Shown here: in pieces, positions 9,340 to 16,223 of the stretch
Layout: each line of letters begins with the position of its first letter
Numbering within the stretch: position 1 is the first letter of the stretch
Assembly (NCBI GenBank): GCA_002439285.1
Contig: DJTQ01000159.1
Coordinates: forward strand, 1-16,918
Length of the DNA stretch: 16,918 nucleotides
Reading direction: 5' to 3'
Origin: Paenibacillaceae bacterium UBA6304
Lineage (GTDB): Bacteria; Bacillota; Bacilli; Paenibacillales; Paenibacillaceae
Notes under the pieces: model-generated
The model's database searches: none
What the model saw: the letters and a program-made list of their open reading frames with translations, nothing else
Told to the model about the DNA's origin: nothing
Translations under genes and position numbers: made by a program

Positions 9340-10941
9340 TCATGATATTGGCGATTCTTTCATTCGAAATTCTGAAGGAGTCATCCCCGTGTACTTCTGA
9401 AACACCTTAGTGAAATAACGTCGCTCCTGATAGCCGACGACGGAACCGATATGAGTAACCGACCTATCGCTGCCGCTTAGCAGGCACTTAGCCATCTCCA
9501 CGCGTTGTTTAGTCAAATATTCGACAAACGTCTCGCCAAAGTGATTCTTAAAAAGTAAACAGAAATAACTGCAACTGATTCCGAGATAATCCGCAATATC
9601 CTCTATTCCAAAATCGTTGCCCAAATGGTGTTGGATATAATTTTGCGCGGATATCATCAGTGTCTCGGCAGTTTTCTTGGTCGAGAGCGATTCCCTGGAC
9701 CGGTCCAGCAGCGAAACGACAAGGGACATCAAGTCCTTTAAACTAAGTAATTCTTGAAGTTTAAGCCATACCTCCTTCTCCTGATCCCCCGTGAGCATTT
9801 GCAGTTCGCGCATCTCGCGGAGCAGGTGGATCAGAAGGTAATGCAGCAATTTCTCCGCCGCCCGGTTCTCCGCCAAATGGCCCACATAGTACTTCAGTTC
9901 CGTTACGACCTGTACCAGCATTTCATGACTTCCATTTCTGAGGCCGTTACCTATTTGTTCGATAAACCGCCACTGAGTACCTTCTGAATTTGCGTGGGCT
10001 TCAAAAGAATTAGCAAAGATCCGGTCTGCATCCAAGAACCACTCTTGAGGATGGCTTAAAATAAGCATTTGCTGCATGCGCTGGTATACAGAAGAGAGCT
10101 CTGCCACTCCGATCGCGTTTCGCTCCAAACACATCCTGACCATGATGCCATCCTTTACACTGACGATGCCTTGAAGTTGATCGTAACCCGCCTGTAGCTG
10201 TTCTTTTGTAATTCGTTCTCCCTCTTCCTCCAGAGAATGAAAAATGAGACACCATTCCCCTTCTCTTACCTGCAAAACCGTGTATTCCCTAATTATCGGT
10301 TTAAACATATCCTTCAGCATGTTTTTGATATGCTGGTTCCAAGCTTTCCGTTCATGCAGCGTCCAGGATATCGACCGGTGGGCGTAACCCTCCAAGTCCA
10401 GAAGCATAACCCCGCGGAACTTCCACTCGCCGGATTCCTCTTTATCCCACAATACGCCTTCTTCCTCCCTCTCCTGTCCCAATAAAGAGTGAAGCAAATA
10501 GTTCTCGTTGGCTAAAGAGGCCACACGATATAAATGCTGCTCTTTGCTTTGTCTCTTCCGGTTGTCCCTAACTTCATCTGCGATTTTCCGCACAACCTCT
10601 TCCAGTTCGTAATAATTAATGGGTTTGCAAATATAGTCCTTGACCCCGTATCGGATTCCGGTCCGTGCGTACTCAAATTCCTGATAACCGGTGAGGAGCA
10701 AAATTTCACTCTCCAGCCCATGTTCGCGCAGCTTCTGAATTAGCGTCATTCCATCCATGACCGGCATACGGATATCGCATAATATCAAATCAGGACGTTG
10801 TCGAATTGCTACCTCCAGAGCCTCCACGCCATTCTTGGACAACCCGACAATCTCGAACCCCATCGCTTCCCAGGGAAGTACCTTGGATAAATTGTTTAAA
10901 ATATGAATCTCGTCGTCTACCAGCAATGCCTTCAGCTTCAT
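9340..10941 (-). CDS. YesN-type response regulator with AraC DNA-binding domain
   Basis: This cytoplasmic transcription factor is activated by phosphorylation by the adjacent kinase. It has 533 residues. The N-terminal receiver domain has the acidic pocket D9/D10, phospho-acceptor Asp56 in CDIRMPVMDG, a Thr in LLLTGY and Lys in YICKPIN (near residue 105). A long middle region (about 130-420) has no recognisable motif, as is usual for YesN proteins. The C-terminal AraC/XylS domain (about 425-533) has two helix-turn-helix segments, IEDIADYLGISCSYFCLLF and the GYQERRYFTKVFQKYTGMTPSEFR signature. The start codon overlaps the kinase stop by four bases (ATGA), implying coupled translation. It likely activates the binding-protein promoter near 16.1 kb when the kinase senses substrate; targets are inferred from position. 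Confidence 0.95.
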   Translation of the reverse strand: MKLKALLVDDEIHILNNLSKVLPWEAMGFEIVGLSKNGVEALEVAIRQRPDLILCDIRMPVMDGMTLIQKLREHGLESEILLLTGYQEFEYARTGIRYGVKDYICKPINYYELEEVVRKIADEVRDNRKRQSKEQHLYRVASLANENYLLHSLLGQEREEEGVLWDKEESGEWKFRGVMLLDLEGYAHRSISWTLHERKAWNQHIKNMLKDMFKPIIREYTVLQVREGEWCLIFHSLEEEGERITKEQLQAGYDQLQGIVSVKDGIMVRMCLERNAIGVAELSSVYQRMQQMLILSHPQEWFLDADRIFANSFEAHANSEGTQWRFIEQIGNGLRNGSHEMLVQVVTELKYYVGHLAENRAAEKLLHYLLIHLLREMRELQMLTGDQEKEVWLKLQELLSLKDLMSLVVSLLDRSRESLSTKKTAETLMISAQNYIQHHLGNDFGIEDIADYLGISCSYFCLLFKNHFGETFVEYLTKQRVEMAKCLLSGSDRSVTHIGSVVGYQERRYFTKVFQKYTGMTPSEFRMKESPIS

Positions 10942-12758
10942 ATTTTATCACCCAATTCATATTTTGGAATTACACACTGAATCACCGTACCTTGCCCAGG
11001 TTGCGAACAAATGAATAGTCCGTATTTACTACCGTATTGGAACCTCAGTCGATCGTAAACACTTCTGAGTCCAAGTCCCCGTCGCTCATGACTTGGATAA
11101 GACCTGGCAACGTGTTCGTCCAGATCGGGATCCGCATATTGTATGGATGATAGCTGTTGGTTCGATATCCCGATGCCGTTATCCTCCACCCGTAGCAAGA
11201 TCCGATCTTCTTCAAGAAATCCTGTTATCTTGATGATTCCTTTGTACCCAATGCCTTCAAATCCATGCTGGATGCTGTTCTCTACAAGCGGTTGGAGCGT
11301 TAGCTTCAACAGCATGCAATGCATCATCTCCGCCGGAAGATCAACTTCATATTCAAACAATTCGTCGAACCTGAATTTCTGGATCTCCAAATAACTGCGG
11401 AGGTGCTCAATTTCCAGACCCAGCGAGATTTCTTCCTTATCCTGAATACTGATTCTCAGAATACTGGCGAGCCTCAGTACCATCTCGCTTACTTTCCGGC
11501 CCTCATTTTGCACGGCCAATACGTTGATTGATTCCAGCGTATTAAATAAAAAGTGAGGTTTAATCTGCGCCTGCAATACTCGAAGCTCAGCGTTCGCCTT
11601 TTGATGCTGCTCTCTTTTGACCTGATTAAACAATTCATTGATTTTATCCATTTGGTTATTAAATCCTTGTTGTAGCAAGAGCAATTCATCATCGCCCTTT
11701 TCGTCTACCCGCGCATTCAGATCCCCGTCTTCCACTTTTCTCATGAAGCGGACAATGACCCCGATCGTCCCGGTAATCCGGTTCATGAACAATACGTTAA
11801 AGAGCATCGCCGTTAGCACGCACACCAGAATGATCGCCACAAACCATTTGGCAAAAGTCGTTAGTTCTTGGGACAAATAACGCCAGGAAGTAACCGATAC
11901 CAGCTTCCAAGGGTATTCCTTCAAGCTATGAACTGAAATGACACTCTCTTCCCCGTTGAATTTTCCTTTGAAACTGAGCGAGTCCTTCGTCATCGCCATT
12001 TTTTTTTGAATCGAAGGCTCCAAAGTCTGACCGTTTAACTCAGAATGAAAATCATAAAGAACCTGCCCTCTGTCATTCACCAGAAAAAAACGGGTGTTCT
12101 TCATTTTGCTACCCAGCGTCAAGTTTTGGAATATTTTCTCAAACTCCCAATTTTTTATCTGAACGACCAGTATACCCACTCGTTTAAAGCTGCTTAAATC
12201 CTTAATCAACCGAATTTGCGTGAAGGCATGATCCGAACCGGTCAGCTCCGGATACTCATGTGGCGCGATCCATTTCGGAACCCCGTTCATCGTCATGACT
12301 TCACTATACAGCGGGTGTTCCTTGAACTGTTCATAGGGCAACGTTTCAAAGTTTTCCTTATTGAAAATAGTGATCACATTGGAATCCTTGTAGCCGTGAA
12401 CATTGTACAGGAAAGCATAATCAATCGCAGGATGGTTGTATAACAAGGAACGAAAATTCCGCTGATTGGCATTCAGTTCAAGCTGATTGGCCGCCGTCAA
12501 ATCCTGCGAATCCGGATCCTGCGATATCAACGCTTCCTGAAAGACGCCCTTGGCAATTCCGTTGTCAGTCACGTTATCCATTTCATGAAAAATATTCTTA
12601 ATGCTGTAGCCGATTGCCTTCAGCGAATATTCGGTCTGTTCACTGTAATTGGTCTCAATGGACCGGAACGTTACCAGAAATGTGATAATTCCCAATATGA
12701 ACAACGGAATAATGACCAGCCCCAGAAACGCCGTAAACAGTTTGACTCGCAGATTCAT
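10938..12758 (-). CDS. YesM-type membrane sensor histidine kinase
   Basis: This kinase of the LytS/YesM (HPK7-like) class senses an extracellular signal and phosphorylates the YesN partner. It has 606 residues. TM1 is at about 7-31, followed by an extracellular sensor region of about 270 residues and TM2 at about 302-325. A HAMP linker precedes the phospho-acceptor His402 in the class signature QIKPHFLFNTLESIN. The ATPase domain has the N-box LQPLVENSIQHG (Asn494), the G1 box DNGIG (526-530) and the G2-like GLGL (561-564). The ATG at 12758 is preceded by GGGAG with a 10-base spacer. The 83-base gap to the upstream permease gene holds no terminator; a poor TTCAAG/TAGAAT pair there is not convincing as a promoter. 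Its neighbours suggest that it detects an oligosaccharide directly or through the binding protein. Confidence 0.95.
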   Translation of the reverse strand: MNLRVKLFTAFLGLVIIPLFILGIITFLVTFRSIETNYSEQTEYSLKAIGYSIKNIFHEMDNVTDNGIAKGVFQEALISQDPDSQDLTAANQLELNANQRNFRSLLYNHPAIDYAFLYNVHGYKDSNVITIFNKENFETLPYEQFKEHPLYSEVMTMNGVPKWIAPHEYPELTGSDHAFTQIRLIKDLSSFKRVGILVVQIKNWEFEKIFQNLTLGSKMKNTRFFLVNDRGQVLYDFHSELNGQTLEPSIQKKMAMTKDSLSFKGKFNGEESVISVHSLKEYPWKLVSVTSWRYLSQELTTFAKWFVAIILVCVLTAMLFNVLFMNRITGTIGVIVRFMRKVEDGDLNARVDEKGDDELLLLQQGFNNQMDKINELFNQVKREQHQKANAELRVLQAQIKPHFLFNTLESINVLAVQNEGRKVSEMVLRLASILRISIQDKEEISLGLEIEHLRSYLEIQKFRFDELFEYEVDLPAEMMHCMLLKLTLQPLVENSIQHGFEGIGYKGIIKITGFLEEDRILLRVEDNGIGISNQQLSSIQYADPDLDEHVARSYPSHERRGLGLRSVYDRLRFQYGSKYGLFICSQPGQGTVIQCVIPKYELGDKI

Positions 12759-12841
12759 TGCATGTATTCTCCCATATCGGAATCGATTAGCGCGGACAAT
12801 GATTCTACCAACTTCAATATATGATCTTGAACTCGCTACTA

Positions 12842-13669
12842 TTATCCTTTGACACTGCCTGCCGTAACTCCTTCTATAATTTTTTCCTGAAGGATGGCAT
12901 AGATGATCATAACCGGAAGCACGCTAAAAATAATCCCTGCGGACATTTGTGCATAGTTGGTATTGTAAGCGTCTCTGAAACCTACCATCCCAACAGGCAG
13001 CGTTCTTAATTCCTCGCTGGATAGGAAGTAGTTGGCGAGCAGGAACTCATTCCAGTTGCCCAGGAAATTGATGATGAACACCGTAACGATCGCCGGCACT
13101 GTGAGAGGAATAATAATTCGGGCAAACAACCCGGCGGAGCTTAGTCCGTCAATGACGGCTGCCTCCTCGATCTCTCCCGGAAGTGAACGCATAAATGCTG
13201 CCAGGATAACGACCGAGAACGGTATGGCATTCGCTACGTAAGGTAAAATAAGTGCCATATGCGTATCCAAAATATCCAGCTTTCTCATGATTCCATAGAT
13301 CGGAAGCAGCAGCGAGTTGTTCGGGATCAACATCCCCAGCAGGATCAATTGGAACACGACCGCACTGATCTTGGTGTAGCGCATCCGGGTTACCGCAAAG
13401 GCCAGCATGGCCGCAAAGAGAATCGATAAGCATGCTGAAAGAACACCGATGTACAAGCTGTTGAAGAAGTACGTGCTAATTTTTGCATTGACCCAGGCAT
13501 TAATATAGTTATCGAACGTTATGGAGCCTGGAAGACCGAACGGGTTGGAGGCAATATCCTGGTTATTCGTTTTGACGGACGAAAAGAGTACGAACAAGAA
13601 CGGATACAGGATGACGAGCAGATAAGCCATCAGGAAAATATGCGGGATCGTTTTTTTGAGCGCTCTCAT
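12842..13669 (-). CDS. Carbohydrate ABC transporter permease (MalG/AraQ type)
   Basis: This is the second membrane subunit of the CUT1-type sugar importer. It has 275 residues with about six hydrophobic helices; the first is near residues 10-32. The cytoplasmic EAA loop reads LPGEIEEAAVIDGLSSAGLFARIIIPLTVPAI (about 185-216), the docking site for the ATPase. The C-terminus (LQEKIIEGVTAGSVKG) is typical of MalG-type subunits. Its ATG shares one base with the TGA stop of the upstream permease (TGATG), so translation is likely coupled; an AAAGGA ribosome-binding site lies about 10 bases upstream. Substrate cannot be read from the permease itself. Confidence 0.94.
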   Translation of the reverse strand: MRALKKTIPHIFLMAYLLVILYPFLFVLFSSVKTNNQDIASNPFGLPGSITFDNYINAWVNAKISTYFFNSLYIGVLSACLSILFAAMLAFAVTRMRYTKISAVVFQLILLGMLIPNNSLLLPIYGIMRKLDILDTHMALILPYVANAIPFSVVILAAFMRSLPGEIEEAAVIDGLSSAGLFARIIIPLTVPAIVTVFIINFLGNWNEFLLANYFLSSEELRTLPVGMVGFRDAYNTNYAQMSAGIIFSVLPVMIIYAILQEKIIEGVTAGSVKG

Positions 13670-14553
13670 CAGTATTCAATCCTTTCTGTTCGTTTGGAGA
13701 TCAACACTTGATATAACACCGTGATAATGATCGTAAATACAAAGATCAGGACAGCAATGGAGTTACCGAAGCCGTGTCTAAAACTTGTAATGGCATACCG
13801 GATCATGTAAGTGGCCATAACGTCGGTCGATCCGGCCGGTCCTCCCTTCGTCATTACGAGTACGATATCAGCTGCCTTCATCGCGCCGGCGATGGACAGC
13901 ATAATGACGACGGATATGATCGGCATGATAAGCGGGATCGTGATTTTTGTGGCCCGCTGGAATCCGGTCGCTCCGTCAATAGCCGCTGCTTCCTCAAGCT
14001 CTTTCGGAATAGCGAGAATCGCGGCCAAGACCATAACGATATAGAAACCGGTCCACTGCCAGGCATTCGTAATCAGGATCGAGATCATGGCCCAGTCTTT
14101 GTCTGACAGCCAGTATACCGGTGAAACGCCGAACACGCCCAATATTTTGTTGGCAAGACCGAAATCCGGATTGTAAATGAAGCCCCACAGTATCCCGATA
14201 ACGGCGGTTGACATAATCGACGGCATAAATACGGCGGTCTTATACAACCCTTTGAATTTTTTGACGTTCGCAATCAACAGAGAGAAAATGACGATCAACG
14301 GAACCTGAATCAGACAAGAAAACAAAATAAAGTAGACATTATTTTTAACCGACTTCCAAAATGCGGCATCGTTAAAAGCAGTGACAAAGTTATCGAATCC
14401 GATATAAGTGATATTTTTGGATATCCCGTTCCAGCTCGTAAAACTGTTATTAACCGCCGTAAACACCGGGTAGATGAAGAAGGCAAGAAACAACACGAAC
14501 GCCGGGATCACAAATATCAGATAGATCAGAGGATTTCTAAGCGCTTTATTCAT
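13669..14553 (-). CDS. Carbohydrate ABC transporter permease (MalF/UgpA/LacF type)
   Basis: This is the first membrane subunit of the importer. It has 294 residues with about six transmembrane helices, beginning with LIYLIFVIPAFVLFLAFFIYPV (about 9-30). The EAA loop is PKELEEAAAIDGATGFQRATKITIPLIMPII, followed by the KGGPAGSTDVMATYMI segment typical of this subunit. The start at 14553 has GGAGGT five bases upstream. It would pair with the MalG-type permease to form the membrane channel for substrate delivered by the lipoprotein encoded upstream. It is separated from that gene by about 100 bases carrying a terminator-like hairpin. Confidence 0.94.
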   Translation of the reverse strand: MNKALRNPLIYLIFVIPAFVLFLAFFIYPVFTAVNNSFTSWNGISKNITYIGFDNFVTAFNDAAFWKSVKNNVYFILFSCLIQVPLIVIFSLLIANVKKFKGLYKTAVFMPSIMSTAVIGILWGFIYNPDFGLANKILGVFGVSPVYWLSDKDWAMISILITNAWQWTGFYIVMVLAAILAIPKELEEAAAIDGATGFQRATKITIPLIMPIISVVIMLSIAGAMKAADIVLVMTKGGPAGSTDVMATYMIRYAITSFRHGFGNSIAVLIFVFTIIITVLYQVLISKRTERIEY

Positions 14554-14598
14554 GACAAACCTCCGTAGCTAGTTAAGATGAACTTCGTTGATTTAGTG

Positions 14599-14637
14599 AA
14601 AAAGGACGCCCCCACATACTTCAGCCGGGTGGCGCCC
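14599..14637 (-). terminator. Imperfect terminator-like hairpin between binding-protein and permease genes
   Basis: On the minus strand GGGCGCCACC pairs with GGGGGCGTCC (one mismatch, one G-U pair) across a 14-base loop, and five T residues follow (14603-14599). Because the downstream permeases need the same promoter, partial read-through or 3'-end protection of the upstream message is more likely than full termination. Such hairpins commonly give excess binding protein over permease. Confidence 0.7.
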
Positions 14638-14655
14638 TTCCGTCATTTGCTAAAA

Positions 14656-16035
14656 TTATTGCGCTGCGGCGTTTGCTGCTTCCTGTGCTGCCTGTATATT
14701 CTCCAGCATCTTCGCCGGCTCGATTTCACCGCCGATAATTTGCTGAATTCCCATACTGAGCGCCGTGTTTACTTCCGCTTGTACAAGAGCGTCGAACGCA
14801 GGGAACGAAGTTCCAATTTCGCTGACAGCCTTGAAGATATCTTGCATCAGCGGGTCATCGGACGTAGTTTTCATTTGTTCCAAATCCATCTTCATGGCCG
14901 GAAGTACACCGTCTTCTTTCAGGCCGCGGAGCTGCATTTCGTCGGTCCACATGTTCTTGATGAACTCTTTAACCGCTTGCAGCTTGCGAGGATCTTCAGC
15001 AACGGCTGCCGAGAAGCCATAACCATTGTTGGCATCCTGCATCACGATGACCGGATCGCCTGCATTGACAGGAGGCATATTAAAGAATCCGACTTTGCCG
15101 ACCATATCACCGGCCTGTTCAGCGTCTCTGAACACCGAGTTCGCCCATGAGCCATCCATCATCATGATGGCTTCGCCGGTTACCACTTGGTTTCTCATAT
15201 CGGCATATTCAAAGCCGAGTTCGCCTTTTTTATAGTAGCCTTTGTCAACCCATTCCTTATGTTTGGCGACGGCTTTTATCATATTTTCATCATTCCACTT
15301 GGTTTCGCCTGTTTTGAAACCGTAAGTAATTTCAGGTCCCGCATAGTAAGACCACAGGTTATTAGTCGTCATCAGCGGAATCCAAGCATCCTTGGAAGCT
15401 TGAGCGAAAGGAATTTTGCCATCGGCTTTGATCGCTTCGGCGAGTTTATCCAATTCATCAAGCGTCGCAGGCACCTTCAGGCTTTTTTGTTCGAAATACT
15501 CTTTATTATAGAAAAATCCTTCGATCGATCCCCCGATTGGAAGACCGTAGATCTTATCTTCGACAGTGAACGGGGCCAATGTCGTGAATTTGTCTTTGAG
15601 GCCAAGTTCGTCCAGAATTGGAGTAATATCCAACATCAAACCTTCTTTGGCATAGAGCGCCGCATCCGGGCTGCCGAATACATCGAACACTTCCGGCGGC
15701 TTGCCTGCTGCCATTTCGCCTCTCAGTTTTTCCTTCCGGTTTACTTCGGAATCAACAGCGTCGAGCTTGATCGTCAAACCAGGCACTGCCTCTTGCGTCT
15801 GTTTTACGACATCCTCCAGCATGGCGAGACGGAATTTCTTGGACTCCCCTACTTGGGTATGGCGAATCGTAATTTCGAACGGCTCATCATTAACCTTCGC
15901 CTCATTTCCCCCGTTATTGGTGGAAGTCTGTCCTTCGTTTGCCGGTGCATTGTTATTGTCGGATTTACCGCACCCTGCGAGCATTGCGGACGCAACGAAG
16001 ATCAGCGTCATAAGCAGCATCAAACTTTTCTTCAT
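14656..16035 (-). CDS. Sugar ABC transporter substrate-binding lipoprotein (family 1)
   Basis: This is the extracellular receptor of the sugar importer. It has 459 residues. The N-terminus MKKSLMLLMTLIFVASAM runs into the lipobox LAGC (lipidated Cys22), followed by an Asn/Gly/Thr-rich tether (about 25-48). The rest has family 1 (CUT1) binding-protein features: KLRGEMAAGKPPEVFDVFG (sugar-binding lobe), KIYGLPIGGSIEGFFYNKEYFE, and VTGEAIMMMDGSWA. The start at 16035 has GGAGGG ten bases upstream, and the sigma-A promoter lies 43 bases before the start codon. As first gene of the operon it is expected to be the most abundant product. The ligand is not identifiable from sequence alone; the GH3 hexosaminidase in the operon suggests a GlcNAc-containing oligosaccharide. 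Confidence 0.94.
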   Translation of the reverse strand: MKKSLMLLMTLIFVASAMLAGCGKSDNNNAPANEGQTSTNNGGNEAKVNDEPFEITIRHTQVGESKKFRLAMLEDVVKQTQEAVPGLTIKLDAVDSEVNRKEKLRGEMAAGKPPEVFDVFGSPDAALYAKEGLMLDITPILDELGLKDKFTTLAPFTVEDKIYGLPIGGSIEGFFYNKEYFEQKSLKVPATLDELDKLAEAIKADGKIPFAQASKDAWIPLMTTNNLWSYYAGPEITYGFKTGETKWNDENMIKAVAKHKEWVDKGYYKKGELGFEYADMRNQVVTGEAIMMMDGSWANSVFRDAEQAGDMVGKVGFFNMPPVNAGDPVIVMQDANNGYGFSAAVAEDPRKLQAVKEFIKNMWTDEMQLRGLKEDGVLPAMKMDLEQMKTTSDDPLMQDIFKAVSEIGTSFPAFDALVQAEVNTALSMGIQQIIGGEIEPAKMLENIQAAQEAANAAAQ

Positions 16036-16077
16036 ATTTCTAAGACCCTCCTCAAGATCAGTTTGTGTTACATCTTT

Positions 16078-16106
16078 ATTATAGAAAGCGCCTCCAATTC
16101 TGATAA
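16078..16106 (-). promoter_or_regulatory. Sigma-A promoter of the sugar-uptake operon
   Basis: On the minus strand TTATCA (16106-16101), a 17-base spacer and a consensus TATAAT (16083-16078) are found; the start site should be near 16071. A weak -35 with a good -10 suits a promoter needing an activator, consistent with the AraC-type regulator in the operon. Confidence 0.75.
16083..16097 (-). promoter_or_regulatory. Candidate cre (CcpA) site
   Basis: TTGGAGGCGCTTTCT on the minus strand matches the CcpA consensus WTGNAAGCGNWWWCA at all but two positions. It lies between the -35 and -10 hexamers and touches the latter, a position where CcpA would repress when preferred sugars are available. Recognition is by consensus only. 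Confidence 0.5.
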
Positions 16107-16128
16107 GGAGGACATTTTTCTATTTAGG

Positions 16129-16142
16129 GGATAATATTATCC
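16129..16142. repeat. Perfect 14-bp palindrome upstream of the sugar-operon promoter
   Basis: GGATAATATTATCC is self-complementary and lies about 22 bases upstream of the -35 hexamer (centre near -64 to the predicted start), where activators often bind. Protein partner unknown; it could also be chance in an AT-rich gap. Confidence 0.4.
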
Positions 16143-16148
16143 ACCCAC

Positions 16149-16199
16149 AAAAAAACAAAGCGGTCAAACCTGACATTTAATGTCGAGTTTAACCGCTTT
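16149..16199 (-). terminator. Terminator of pflA
   Basis: On the minus strand AAAGCGGT (16199-16192) pairs with ACCGCTTT (16164-16157). Inner helices AAAC/GTTT and GACAT/ATGTC form an extended stem, followed by a T-run (16155-16149). It lies 25 bases past the stop codon and isolates the sugar operon from pflA transcription. Confidence 0.9.
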
Positions 16200-16223
16200 A
16201 TAGGATGAATCTTACATCATCCG

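Noticed and set aside
12759..12841. Separate promoter for the histidine kinase
   Set aside because: A TTCAAG/TAGAAT pair with an 18-base spacer is too weak to call, and no terminator precedes it; co-transcription with the permeases is simpler.
15187..16134. 315-codon open frame on the plus strand
   Set aside because: It is exactly antisense to the sugar-binding lipoprotein gene, with no recognisable motif; it arises from codon bias of the real gene.
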